DNA of 12,359 bases, from the NCBI GenBank assembly GCA_006227085.1, contig SBFY01000214.1:1-12359 (forward strand). The letters run 5' to 3'. A model generated the notes under the pieces. The model was not told where the DNA came from. It worked only from the letters and a program-made list of their open reading frames with translations, and searched no databases. Positions 1 through 7,718 of the stretch are shown here, one piece after another. This DNA is from Gammaproteobacteria bacterium (GTDB taxonomy: Bacteria; Pseudomonadota; Gammaproteobacteria; Pseudomonadales; M0112). Numbering within the stretch: position 1 is the first letter of the stretch; each line of letters begins with the position of its first letter. A program made the position numbers and the translations under genes.

Positions 1-864
1 AATGACCGGTCATTCCTGCAAACGCTCGAGCCCCGCCTGTATTACCTGTATGCCGATTACGAAGACCAGGACAACCTGCCCAACTTCGACACCACTGAAG
101 TGGACTTCAGCTACCAACAGCTGTTCCGGGAAAGCCGTTTCAATGGCTATGACCGGCTCGACGATGCCGACCAGACCACCGTTGGCCTGATGTCGCGCTT
201 CATTGACCAGCAAAGTGGACGGGAAATCCTCAACCTTGCCGCCGGGCAGATTTTCTATAATCGCGACCGCCGTGTCTCAACCACACCGGGCGTGCCCTAT
301 GATCGTTCACCTTCTTCGGAAATTGCCGCTGAAGCGGTGTATACCCCCAGCGAGGCGTTCCGCTTCACCACCAGCATCAGCTGGGACCCGGACACCAACA
401 AAACCAGCGAAGGCGGTATCCTGGGCCAATGGACACCCACTGAGCACATGCTGTTCAACCTGGGTTACCGTTATCGCCGCGAGGCTCCCGAACTCGACCC
501 CATCACTGGCGACTTCATCAACGCGGACATTGACCAGGCCGAGTTTTCTGCGGTGATCCCGCTGAACCACCAATGGCGCTTGTTTACCCGCTGGCACTAT
601 GACATCACCGACAACAGCTCGCTGGAAACCTTGGGCGGCATCGAATACGAAAGCTGCTGCTGGATGATCCGCATGGTGTACCAGGAAGCGGTGGATGGTG
701 CACTGGACATCGACAACAACAATTTTGTCGCCAGCGATGAGCTGGAACGCGACTACGCGTTCTACCTGCAATTCCAGTTAAAAGGCCTGGGTGACCTGGC
801 CGACAAGGTCGACAGCGTGCTGGATTATGCCATCCCCGGCTTTGCCAAAATGAACGGACGATAA
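1..864 (+). CDS. lptD: LPS-assembly protein LptD, C-terminal part (5' end outside window)
   Basis: LptD is the outer-membrane beta-barrel of the Lpt bridge and, with the lipoprotein LptE, inserts lipopolysaccharide into the outer leaflet. The window opens inside the gene; 287 residues remain, roughly the C-terminal third of a typical LptD. The first visible residues (NDRSFLQTLEPRLYYLY) match the conserved LptD block, followed by DFSYQQLFRESRFNGYDR. The rest shows alternating beta-strand patterns (FNLGYRYRR, WRLFTRWHYD) expected of a barrel wall. The adjacent Cys-Cys pair in YESCCW (bases 655-660) corresponds to the conserved C-terminal cysteines that form disulfides with the N-terminal domain in E. 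coli LptD. The TAA stop lies 2 nt before surA, whose product helps fold LptD, so the two are very likely co-transcribed. Confidence 0.96.
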   Translation, partial: NDRSFLQTLEPRLYYLYADYEDQDNLPNFDTTEVDFSYQQLFRESRFNGYDRLDDADQTTVGLMSRFIDQQSGREILNLAAGQIFYNRDRRVSTTPGVPYDRSPSSEIAAEAVYTPSEAFRFTTSISWDPDTNKTSEGGILGQWTPTEHMLFNLGYRYRREAPELDPITGDFINADIDQAEFSAVIPLNHQWRLFTRWHYDITDNSSLETLGGIEYESCCWMIRMVYQEAVDGALDIDNNNFVASDELERDYAFYLQFQLKGLGDLADKVDSVLDYAIPGFAKMNGR

Positions 865-866
865 TC

Positions 867-2135
867 ATGAGACTCTTTCGCTGGGCCCTTGCCGGTATTG
901 CCCTTGCCTCTTCCCTGTGTGGCGCAGCCACCGTCCCCATGGATCGTGTGGCAGTGGTCGTGGATGACGGCATCATCATGGAAAGCGAAATCCGCGAGCG
1001 CATCAACACCGCAGCCTACAACCTGCAAAGCCGTGGCGCCCCATTACCACCGGAGGATGTCTTTCGCCAGGAAATCATCAAGCTGATGGTGCTGGAATCC
1101 ATCCAGTTGCAAATGGCTGAGCGAGCCGGCGTTCGTATCAGTGACAACATGCTCAATGCCGCCATTGCCGATATCGCAGCGCGCAGCAACATGACCCTGG
1201 AACAATTCCGCGCAGCCTTGCAAACACAAGGCATCTCGTATGACAGCATGCGCGAACAGGTCCGCACCCAAATGGTGACGCAGCGCGTCCAGCGTGGAAA
1301 CGTCGCCCAGAAAGTCTTCGTTTCAGAAGACGAGATCACAGGCTTCCTCGCCTCTGAAGAAGGGCAGCAACTGATTGCTCCCGAGTTGCACCTGGATCAC
1401 TTGCTGCTTGAAGTGCCCCTGGACGCACCAGCAGCGACCCGTTCCGCCGCGCGGGCTGCCGCCCTGCAATTGCTGCAAGACAGTCGCAAGCAATCACTGG
1501 CCTCCCTCGCTGCACGCAAGGACTTGCCAGTGACTGCTCGCCAGAATGACCTTGGCTGGCGCAAGCCACAGGACATTCCTTCACTGTTTGCAGGCCAGCT
1601 GCTGGCACTGGCAACGGGTGAAACCGCTGGCCCATTCGAAAGTGACAGCGGCTACCATTTGGTCAAGGTGCTGGAGCGCCGCGGCATGGATCGTCATATC
1701 GTGCAACAGACCCGTGCACGCCATATCCTGGTCAAACCTTCTGAAATCCGCAGCGAAGAACAAGCCAAGGCGCTGGCCGCCAAATTACGCCAGCGCATTA
1801 TTGATGGCGAGGATTTCGCAACGCTCGCGCGCCAATACTCCGAAGACATCGGTTCCGCCATGGAAGGTGGTGATTTGGGTTGGGCCAACCCCGGCCAGTT
1901 TGTTCCCGAGTTCACGCAAGCCATGGACGCCACTGCCATCAACGGTATCTCGCAACCTTTCCGCAGCGAATTCGGCTGGCACATCCTGCAAGTGATTGAG
2001 CGTCGCGAAAAAGACATGGGCAGTGAAATCCAGCGCAACATGGCTCGCCAGATCCTGTTCGAACGCAAATATGAAGATGAATTGGCGGCCTGGTTGGTGA
2101 AAATCCGCGACGAAGCCTATGTCGACATCAAATGA
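867..2135 (+). CDS. surA: Periplasmic chaperone / peptidyl-prolyl isomerase SurA
   Basis: SurA escorts unfolded outer-membrane proteins, LptD among them, across the periplasm to the Bam complex. The 422-residue product is of normal family length. Residues 1-21 look like a Sec signal peptide (basic MRLFR, hydrophobic core, small residues CGAA before TVP). An N-terminal chaperone domain begins with VAVVVDDGIIMESEI. A first parvulin domain (about residues 171-272) is degenerate. A second (about 283-385) is canonical, starting RARHILVK and including YSED, GGDLGWANPGQFVPEF and FGWHILQV. The C-terminal helix returns to the chaperone core. The start follows the lptD stop by 2 nt and has only a weak Shine-Dalgarno (GGACG), which suggests coupling to lptD translation. 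The 3' end overlaps pdxA. Confidence 0.97.
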   Translation: MRLFRWALAGIALASSLCGAATVPMDRVAVVVDDGIIMESEIRERINTAAYNLQSRGAPLPPEDVFRQEIIKLMVLESIQLQMAERAGVRISDNMLNAAIADIAARSNMTLEQFRAALQTQGISYDSMREQVRTQMVTQRVQRGNVAQKVFVSEDEITGFLASEEGQQLIAPELHLDHLLLEVPLDAPAATRSAARAAALQLLQDSRKQSLASLAARKDLPVTARQNDLGWRKPQDIPSLFAGQLLALATGETAGPFESDSGYHLVKVLERRGMDRHIVQQTRARHILVKPSEIRSEEQAKALAAKLRQRIIDGEDFATLARQYSEDIGSAMEGGDLGWANPGQFVPEFTQAMDATAINGISQPFRSEFGWHILQVIERREKDMGSEIQRNMARQILFERKYEDELAAWLVKIRDEAYVDIK

Positions 2136-3123
2136 CATCCCACGCCTGGCCATCACTCCCGGTGAACCGGCTGGCATTGGCGCGGATGTCCTGATCGAGC
2201 TCATCCAGCAACCGCTGGATTTTTTACCGATCGCTTTTGCCGATCCACAACTCCTGCAACATCGTGCAGCACAGCTGCAAAAGCCGCTCACAGTACTAGA
2301 TGGCATGCCCGCCCATGATGCACATCATCAAGCCGGCACGGTGTGGGTACAACCCATCCCGCTAAACACCACTGTCACCCCCGGCCAACTGGATGCGCGT
2401 AATGCCCGCTACGTGCTTGCCACATTAACGGCTGCCACCGATGCCTGCCTGGAAGGTTCCGTGGACGCACTGGTCACCGGCCCTGTCCAGAAAAGCATCA
2501 TCAACGAAGCAGGCATCGCCTTCAGCGGCCACACGGAATTCCTGGCCGAACGCACGCACACCCGGCAGGTTGTCATGATGCTGGCGACCAGCACCTTGCG
2601 TGTTGCCTTGCTGACCACGCATGCGCCACTGTCGGCCATTCCTGCCATGGTGACACGGGAACGATTGCACCGCGTCATCGGCATCCTGCACGATAGTTTG
2701 CAGCACACCTTCGGCATCAGTGCCCCACGCATTCTTGTGCTGGGCCTGAATCCGCACGCCGGCGAAGGCGGCCATTTGGGTCGTGAGGAAATCGACGTCA
2801 TCACGCCGGCTTTGGACGAATTGCGCCAACAGGGCATGCAACTGAGCGGACCCGTACCTGCCGATACTGCCTTCACACCGCACAGCCTGGCGGGTCATGA
2901 CGCCGTACTGGCGATGTACCACGACCAGGGCCTGCCTGTCCTGAAAGCACAGGGGTTTGGTGAAGCCATTAACATCACGCTGGGATTGCCCATCATCCGC
3001 ACGTCGGTTGACCACGGCACAGCATTGTCATTAGCGGGCACCGGCAAAGCCGATGCCGGCAGCCTGCGCTGTGCCGCCATGCAAGCCGCGCAGCTGGTGC
3101 GCAGTCGCAGGCAGTCACACTGA
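2119..3123 (+). CDS. pdxA: 4-hydroxythreonine-4-phosphate dehydrogenase PdxA
   Basis: PdxA oxidises 4-phosphooxy-L-threonine with NAD(P)+; the product decarboxylates and feeds PdxJ in the DXP-dependent pyridoxal phosphate pathway in the cytoplasm. The 334-residue length fits the family. Signature blocks are ITPGEPAGIG (12-21), LVTGPVQKSIINEAG (118-132), GHTEF, NPHAGEGGH and AMYHDQGLPVLK. The three metal-binding histidines correspond to H168, H213 and H268. The C-terminal IRTSVDHGTA block is intact. The ATG at 2119 lies inside surA, giving a 17-nt overlap. No other ATG in frame sits near the conserved N-terminus, and the ATG at 2132 is out of frame. The gene ends in TGATG, sharing one base with rsmA. 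The surA-pdxA-rsmA order is the classic gammaproteobacterial one. Confidence 0.97.
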   Translation: MSTSNDIPRLAITPGEPAGIGADVLIELIQQPLDFLPIAFADPQLLQHRAAQLQKPLTVLDGMPAHDAHHQAGTVWVQPIPLNTTVTPGQLDARNARYVLATLTAATDACLEGSVDALVTGPVQKSIINEAGIAFSGHTEFLAERTHTRQVVMMLATSTLRVALLTTHAPLSAIPAMVTRERLHRVIGILHDSLQHTFGISAPRILVLGLNPHAGEGGHLGREEIDVITPALDELRQQGMQLSGPVPADTAFTPHSLAGHDAVLAMYHDQGLPVLKAQGFGEAINITLGLPIIRTSVDHGTALSLAGTGKADAGSLRCAAMQAAQLVRSRRQSH

Positions 3124-3911
3124 TGGAACATCGCGCGCGCAAACGCTTCGGCCAGAATTTCCTGCACGACACCGGTATCATTGATCGCCTGCTACGCACG
3201 ATTGCCGCCCAGCCCGGCCAGCATTTGCTGGAAATCGGTCCCGGCCAGGGTGCCATCACGGCCGGCCTGCTGGCCAGCGGTGCACACCTTGATGCGATCG
3301 AGATTGACCGTGACCTGGCAGCGCATTTGCAATCGCGTTTTGCCGCAGAACCCCGCTTTCACCTGCACACCATTGATGCCCTGCGCTGTGACATCAGCGC
3401 ACTGGCCAACGGCCCTCGCTCACTGCGCGTGATCGGCAACCTGCCTTACAACATCTCTACGCCACTGATCTTCCATTTGCTGGAACACGCAGCAGTGATT
3501 CGCGACATGCACGTGATGCTGCAGGAAGAAGTCGTTGACCGCTTGTGCGCACAACCCGGCACCAGTGACTGGGGGCGATTGAGTGTGATGGTGCAATACC
3601 ACTGCCAGGTGGAATACCTGTTCCGTGTGCCGCCGGAATCGTTTGTGCCGCGCCCCAAGGTAATGTCTGCGATTGCGCGGCTGGTACCGCACGATGCGCC
3701 CCCCCATCCTGCCAACAACATGGATGTGTTACGGAAGCTGGTCACACAGGCATTCACGCAACGCCGCAAAACCCTGCGCAACGCCATGAAACCTTTCTTT
3801 GCTGAAGAGTGGCCCATTGACAGCATTGATCCGGCACGCCGGCCGGAGACCCTCTCGGTCGAGGAATTCGTGATGCTCGCCAACGCATGCCCGCAGGAGC
3901 CCACCGCATGA
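3123..3911 (+). CDS. rsmA: 16S rRNA (adenine1518-N6/adenine1519-N6)-dimethyltransferase
   Basis: RsmA (KsgA) uses SAM to dimethylate two adjacent adenines in the 3' terminal hairpin of 16S rRNA, a late step and checkpoint in 30S assembly. The 262-residue protein starts with the family hallmark KRFGQNFL (7-14). SAM motif I is LEIGPGQGAIT (36-46), the acidic motif II is AIEID (58-62), and catalytic motif IV is NLPYNIS (106-112). VPPESFVPRPKV and the RRKTLRN segment of the C-terminal RNA-contact domain are also present. Translation starts on the ATG of a TGATG junction with pdxA, so re-initiation is likely. At its 3' end the stop overlaps the apaH start as ATGA. The gene apaG, often located here, is absent. 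Confidence 0.97.
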   Translation: MEHRARKRFGQNFLHDTGIIDRLLRTIAAQPGQHLLEIGPGQGAITAGLLASGAHLDAIEIDRDLAAHLQSRFAAEPRFHLHTIDALRCDISALANGPRSLRVIGNLPYNISTPLIFHLLEHAAVIRDMHVMLQEEVVDRLCAQPGTSDWGRLSVMVQYHCQVEYLFRVPPESFVPRPKVMSAIARLVPHDAPPHPANNMDVLRKLVTQAFTQRRKTLRNAMKPFFAEEWPIDSIDPARRPETLSVEEFVMLANACPQEPTA

Positions 3912-4723
3912 ACACCTGGGTCGTTGGTGATGTGCAAGGCTGTTTCGGCGAATTGATGCGCGTGCTGACACAGGCGCGATTCGACCCGGACCGTGATGTG
4001 CTCTGGAGCGTTGGCGACCTGGTGAATCGCGGCCCCGAATCACTGGCCACGCTGCGATTCTTTTATCAACTGGGTGATCACGCACGTGTCGCCCTTGGCA
4101 ATCACGACCTGCATTTACTGGCCGTTGCCGAGGGCATTCGCCCCATCAAGCGCGGCGATTCAATCACGGCAATCCTGGATGCCCCGGATGCAAGCGAGTT
4201 ACTGGCGTGGTTACGCAGGCAACCCCTGCTCCATGTGGATGAGCCATCACGCAGCCTGCTGTGCCATGCCGGCATTCCACCGTGCTGGGATGTGGGCACT
4301 GCCAGCCACTGTGCCCGCGAGGTGGAACAGGTCTTGCGCAGTAGCGACTATCGCCAGCTACTTGAAGGCATGTATGGCAATGAGCCCGACCAGTGGGATG
4401 ACACCTTAACCGGCATACCGCGATACCGCCTGATCATCAATTACTTTACCCGCATGCGTTTCTGCGATGCACAGGGACGCCTCGAATTACTCACCAAGGA
4501 TGATGCCGCTGCCGCACCTGCTGGATTCGCCCCTTGGTTCAGTTTCCCGAATACTTCCCTGCAAGATTGGCAATTGTATTTCGGCCACTGGGCAGCCCTG
4601 ATGGGGCACTGCCCTGCGCCCCATTTCCATGCACTGGACACTGGCTGCGTGTGGGGCCACCAACTCACCCTTCGTCATCGTGACAGTGGGCAGTTGTGTC
4701 GCGCCACCCGTGATCCTGCTTGA
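3908..4723 (+). CDS. apaH: Bis(5'-nucleosyl)-tetraphosphatase, symmetrical (ApaH)
   Basis: ApaH cleaves Ap4A symmetrically into two ADP and also removes Np4 caps from RNA 5' ends. It is a cytoplasmic PPP-family metallophosphatase. The 271 residues are near the family length. Metal-binding motifs are in order: GDVQGC (7-12), GDLVNRGP (36-43), GNHD (64-67) and a later CHAGIPP histidine. The first motif has Gln where the PPP consensus has His (GDxHG); many proteobacterial ApaH proteins share this, so I do not read it as inactivation. The ATG at 3908 is chosen over the one at 3887 because AGGAG at 3895-3899 lies 8 nt upstream and the protein then starts at the family position. The start overlaps the rsmA stop (ATGA). 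The operon ends just downstream at a strong terminator. Confidence 0.95.
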   Translation: MNTWVVGDVQGCFGELMRVLTQARFDPDRDVLWSVGDLVNRGPESLATLRFFYQLGDHARVALGNHDLHLLAVAEGIRPIKRGDSITAILDAPDASELLAWLRRQPLLHVDEPSRSLLCHAGIPPCWDVGTASHCAREVEQVLRSSDYRQLLEGMYGNEPDQWDDTLTGIPRYRLIINYFTRMRFCDAQGRLELLTKDDAAAAPAGFAPWFSFPNTSLQDWQLYFGHWAALMGHCPAPHFHALDTGCVWGHQLTLRHRDSGQLCRATRDPA

Positions 4724-4734
4724 TCACCAGGCAT

Positions 4735-4765
4735 AAAAAAACGGGAGTCATGCTCCCGTTTTTTT
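4735..4765. terminator. Bidirectional rho-independent terminator
   Basis: Seven A residues (4735-4741), the stem CGGGAG (4742-4747), the loop TCATG (4748-4752), the stem CTCCCG (4753-4758) and seven T residues (4759-4765) form an exact inverted repeat. Read rightward it ends the lptD-apaH transcript, 11 nt after the apaH stop. Read leftward it gives the same GC stem plus U-tract and ends the convergent transcript whose last gene stops at 4781. Confidence 0.93.
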
Positions 4766-4780
4766 ATTACCCTATCCTCA

Positions 4781-5032
4781 TCATTCGAGGATACGCGCAC
4801 CGCGAATAACAGTCTTCGGCAGTGACTGGGGCAAAGGATAGGAATGCAGGTACTTGATACTGGACCAGGGAATGCTGATCAGGCCTTCATCGGTTGCAAT
4901 CATCAATGCCTGCCCATCACCGAGCCGTTCCAGCAGGGTTGCCGCCGTCGCCGCTTCGGCCTGGCGATCAAAACTGAACACGCTGCGTGAACCGTCCACG
5001 TAATGCACCGTCAAGGTAATCTTGTCACTCAT
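4781..5032 (-). CDS. Hypothetical protein, 83 residues
   Basis: I do not recognise a named family. The start is well supported: AAGGAG (5041-5046 on the minus strand) lies 8 nt before the ATG. The protein has no signal peptide and no membrane segment, so it is probably cytoplasmic. It reads as a compact alpha/beta fold: a strand (ITLTVHYVDG), a polar turn, a helix (AEAATAATLLERLG) and then strands (QALMIATDEGLISIPWSSIKYLHSYP). The tail is a basic segment, TVIRGARILE. The strand-rich second half resembles a small beta-barrel or a ligand-sensing module, but that is only an impression. It lies 26 nt downstream of the DUF4136-type lipoprotein gene on the same strand, so the two are probably one transcript ending at the shared terminator. 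Confidence 0.8.
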   Translation of the reverse strand: MSDKITLTVHYVDGSRSVFSFDRQAEAATAATLLERLGDGQALMIATDEGLISIPWSSIKYLHSYPLPQSLPKTVIRGARILE

Positions 5033-5058
5033 CCCGGATTCTCCTTATGTAATACCTG

Positions 5059-5613
5059 TTATTTTTGGGCCGGTGGGTATTGGGTCATGATGGCCGCGAC
5101 CACTTCACGAATGCGGGCTTCGCGCTCTTGCGGGGTGGAGTCACGGCGCAGGCGCGACTCTGCAGTACCACGCCAGAACAGCCGGCCGGTTTGTGCATTG
5201 AGCATATCGACGATCAAGGTACCTTGCTTGTACTGACGCACCGTGGTCTCCGTGCCCATGCCCCAACCCCAGGGGTCGTTGTAGCGATGGTAACCGTAGC
5301 TGGCATTCCAGGTTTGCACATCCAGCTTGTCTTCAATCACCAGATAGACGCGCACTTGTACCTGCTCCTTGCCAGCCGGCACGCTTTGCATGCCCTTCAG
5401 CATGAGCTGGTCATTGACTGCCCGCTCGATACGCTCAACCACCAATTCGCTGACATAAGCATCCGGTGGCACCGACTGCTTGGCCGGATACCAGGCATAC
5501 AGCTTGAAATTGGTGAAATCCGCCTGCGGGTCGTAATCGTTATCCACACGAACGCCTGACGCACAGCCCACCATCAGGGCCAAACCCATTACCAGTCCTA
5601 TCCACTTAGCCAT
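5059..5613 (-). CDS. DUF4136-type outer-membrane lipoprotein
   Basis: The 184-residue product begins with a lipoprotein signal peptide: MAK, a hydrophobic stretch, then LMVGC with the lipidated Cys at residue 17. The +2 residue is Ala, not Asp, so outer-membrane sorting by Lol is expected. The mature part matches the DUF4136 pattern: an N-terminal VDNDYDPQADFTNFKLYAW block, a central helix (VVERIERAVNDQLMLKGMQ), a beta segment (VQVRVYLVIEDKLDV) and YKQGTLIVDMLNAQTGRLFWRGTAES near the end. The biochemical role of the family is unknown. The start at 5613 is preferred over longer in-frame starts because AGGAGG (5620-5625) sits 6 nt upstream and the signal peptide then begins normally. A GYHRYNDPWGWGMG stretch in the middle is aromatic- and Gly-rich. 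Confidence 0.88.
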   Translation of the reverse strand: MAKWIGLVMGLALMVGCASGVRVDNDYDPQADFTNFKLYAWYPAKQSVPPDAYVSELVVERIERAVNDQLMLKGMQSVPAGKEQVQVRVYLVIEDKLDVQTWNASYGYHRYNDPWGWGMGTETTVRQYKQGTLIVDMLNAQTGRLFWRGTAESRLRRDSTPQEREARIREVVAAIMTQYPPAQK

Positions 5614-5735
5614 GTCATGCCTCCTGATCATGGAACCCGACCAGCATAGCAGAGCATACCCGTGGCTGCAGGGCACATTTCATGCCCACCATGAACGCGT
5701 TACACTGGCGCGACACTGCAACAATGACGGTTTTC
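5614..5735. promoter_or_regulatory. Divergent intergenic region with candidate promoters for the lipoprotein gene and cca
   Basis: This 122-bp gap separates the leftward lipoprotein gene from rightward cca, so at least one promoter on each strand is expected. On the minus strand TATGCT (5643-5648) is a fair -10, and a second TATGCT copy lies 10 nt further upstream. On the plus strand TACACT (5701-5706) is a possible -10, with only a poor -35 (TTTCAT, 5678-5683). Neither has a good -35 match, so these are guesses from position and -10 similarity. Confidence 0.35.
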
Positions 5736-6959
5736 ATGGACACCTACCTGGTCGGCGGCGCCGTACGCGATGAACTCCTTGGGCTCACCCCCAAGGAACG
5801 TGACTGGGTGGTGGTTGGCAGCACCCCGGAAGCCATGCTCGCCCAAGGGTTTACCGCCGTCGGCAAGGATTTCCCGGTTTTCCTGCACCCGCAAACCCGC
5901 GAGGAATATGCGCTGGCCCGCACTGAGCGCAAGACCGGCCACGGCTATACCGGCTTTGCCTGCCATGCCGATCCGGGCGTCACCCTCGAAGAGGATTTGC
6001 AACGCCGCGACCTCACCATCAATGCCATGGCGCGTGACACGCAGGGCCAGCTGATCGACCCTTATGGCGGCCAGCGCGACCTGGCACAGCGCCTGCTGCG
6101 CCATGTATCTGCCGCATTTGTGGAAGACCCGCTGCGCGTGTTGCGTGTGGCGCGTTTTGCCGCACGCCTGGCACCAATGGGTTTTACGGTCGCGGATGAA
6201 ACCATGGCACTGATGCGCGATATCACGGCCAGTGGCGAACTCGATCACCTGGTCGCCGAACGCACCTGGCAGGAATTGTCACGCATGCTGGGGGAACCGG
6301 CTCCCCAGGCTGGCATCCGTGTCTTGCGGGATTGCGGCGCCCTGGCTGTCATCCTGCCGGAAGTGGATTGCCTGTTTGGTATCCCTCAGCCGGAAGCGCA
6401 CCACCCGGAAATCGACACCGGCGAACACATCCTGATGGCGCTGCAACAAGCCGCCGCCCTGTCACCGGCAATGGAAGTGCGTTTTGCCGTACTGATGCAC
6501 GACCTCGGCAAAGGCGTGACACCGGAGGCAGAATGGCCACGCCATATCGCCCATGAACATCGTGGCGTGGCACTAGTGGATGCGGCATGCCAACGTTTGC
6601 GGGCGCCTCGCGAAGCCACCGAACTGGCTCGACTGGCCTGCAAACTCCACCTGAATGTGCATCGCTGCATGGAAATGCGGCCGGACACCCTGCTGAAACT
6701 GCTGGAAAGCGTGGATGTATTCCGTCGCCCGGAACGTTTACCGCTACTGATCGCTGCCTGCGAAGCAGATGCCCGTGGTCGCGGCGGCCGCGCTGACCAA
6801 CCCTACCCGCAAGCGGCATTCCTGCAGGCGGCTGCGGATTGCGTTCGCAGCATCAGTGGTGATGCCGTCACTGCGGAAGGTTTGTCCGGCCCCGCCTTCG
6901 GGCGCGCCTTGCGCGACAAACGCCTGCAGGCCCTGCAACAGTGGAAGGCCTCATCATGA
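5736..6959 (+). CDS. cca: Multifunctional CCA tRNA nucleotidyltransferase
   Basis: Cca adds or repairs the 3' CCA end of tRNAs from CTP and ATP without a nucleic-acid template. The gammaproteobacterial long form also carries an HD phosphohydrolase domain. With the ATG at 5736 the protein is 407 residues. It starts MDTYLVGGAVRDELLG, aligning with the E. coli N-terminus; an alternative ATG at 5724 would add four residues, and neither has a good Shine-Dalgarno. The nucleotidyltransferase motif is GGAVRD (7-12) followed by ERDWVVVG (21-28), so the catalytic DxD is ExD here. Further blocks are FPVFLHP, EEYALARTERK, RRDLTINAMA, DPYGGQRDL and EDPLRVLRVARFAAR. The HD domain shows LMHDLGKG. The stop overlaps the next gene as ATGA, so translation of the two is coupled. 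Confidence 0.95.
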   Translation: MDTYLVGGAVRDELLGLTPKERDWVVVGSTPEAMLAQGFTAVGKDFPVFLHPQTREEYALARTERKTGHGYTGFACHADPGVTLEEDLQRRDLTINAMARDTQGQLIDPYGGQRDLAQRLLRHVSAAFVEDPLRVLRVARFAARLAPMGFTVADETMALMRDITASGELDHLVAERTWQELSRMLGEPAPQAGIRVLRDCGALAVILPEVDCLFGIPQPEAHHPEIDTGEHILMALQQAAALSPAMEVRFAVLMHDLGKGVTPEAEWPRHIAHEHRGVALVDAACQRLRAPREATELARLACKLHLNVHRCMEMRPDTLLKLLESVDVFRRPERLPLLIAACEADARGRGGRADQPYPQAAFLQAAADCVRSISGDAVTAEGLSGPAFGRALRDKRLQALQQWKASS

Positions 6960-7693
6960 ATCACTCACGGGTAGCATTGATCACCGGTGGCGCACAACGC
7001 ATTGGCGCCTGCATTGCCGAAACGCTGCACCAGCAAGGCTGGCGCGTACTGGTCCACTGTCGCCATTCGGCCGATACGGCCAAGGCGCTGGCCGACCGCC
7101 TCAACCAGCAACGGGCGGACAGTGCGCAGGTGCTGGTCGCCGACCTGGATGATCACCCGCAAACACTGGCACTGGCCCGGCAGGCACTGGCGCAATGGCA
7201 GCGCGTAGACTTGCTGGTGAACAATGCCTCCGCGTTTTACCCGACACCACTGGCGGAAGTGACTGAGGAAGACTGGCACACCCTGATGGCCAGCAACCTG
7301 AAAGCCCCTTTATTCCTCAGCCAACAACTGGCTAGCGCGTTGGCTCGCCACAACGGCAGCATCATTAACCTGATCGATATCCATGCGCAGAAACCCTTGC
7401 CACGACACAGTGTCTACTGTGCGGCCAAAGCGGGTCTGGCCATGCTGACGCAAAGCCTGGCCATCGAACTGGCCCCGGCAGTGCGGGTCAACGGCATTGC
7501 ACCCGGCGCCATCCTGTGGCCACCCGGTGTCACCCCCGACACGGACACTGAAACACGCTGGCTATCCGGCATACCGCTGGCCCGCAAAGGCCAGCCCGAA
7601 GACATCGCAAACGCGGTATCATTCCTTGCCAATGCGCCTTATATCACCGGGCAAATACTTGCCGTGGATGGCGGAAAATCACTCACCCGATAA
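6956..7693 (+). CDS. folM: Pteridine reductase-type SDR (FolM-like dihydromonapterin/dihydrofolate reductase)
   Basis: This is a 245-residue short-chain dehydrogenase of the pteridine reductase subgroup, which reduces dihydropterins (dihydromonapterin, weakly dihydrofolate) with NADPH. Diagnostic features are the TGxxxRxG cofactor loop (T10-G17, with R15), HCRHS (34-38) near the NADPH phosphate site, NNAS (89-92), and an Asp-Tyr-Lys triad D141, Y154, K158. The usual SDR catalytic Ser is replaced by Asp, with the spacing known from Leishmania PTR1 (D181, Y194, K198). The C-terminal ITGQILAVDGG block is typical. The start at 6956 has GGAAGG (6943-6948) 7 nt upstream and overlaps the cca stop; a GTG at 6941 is in frame but less likely. 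Family assignment is strong, but the exact substrate is inferred; it could be PtrM-like rather than a true FolM orthologue. Confidence 0.87.
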   Translation: MNHSRVALITGGAQRIGACIAETLHQQGWRVLVHCRHSADTAKALADRLNQQRADSAQVLVADLDDHPQTLALARQALAQWQRVDLLVNNASAFYPTPLAEVTEEDWHTLMASNLKAPLFLSQQLASALARHNGSIINLIDIHAQKPLPRHSVYCAAKAGLAMLTQSLAIELAPAVRVNGIAPGAILWPPGVTPDTDTETRWLSGIPLARKGQPEDIANAVSFLANAPYITGQILAVDGGKSLTR

Positions 7694-7718
7694 TGACTGT
7701 TGTACGGAACACATTCCC

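Noticed and set aside
1377..1680. Degenerate first parvulin domain of SurA as a gene defect
   Set aside because: The first parvulin domain is inactive in characterised SurA proteins too, and the reading frame is intact.
2425..3015. Open frame of 196 codons on the minus strand opposite pdxA
   Set aside because: It is antisense to an intact, highly conserved pdxA and has no coding evidence of its own.
3914..3943. Gln in place of His in the first ApaH motif (GDVQGC) as a sign of inactivation
   Set aside because: Gln at this position is seen in many proteobacterial ApaH proteins, and the GDLVNRGP, GNHD and CHAGIPP motifs are intact.
5065..5559. Open frame of 164 codons on the plus strand opposite the lipoprotein gene
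   Set aside because: The minus-strand gene has a lipobox, a strong Shine-Dalgarno and family motifs. The plus-strand translation shows no family and no start signal.
7497..7718. In-frame 74-codon extension upstream of pykA
   Set aside because: It lies inside the SDR gene in another frame, does not resemble pyruvate kinase, and the family N-terminus (RRTKIVATIGPAS) begins at 7719.
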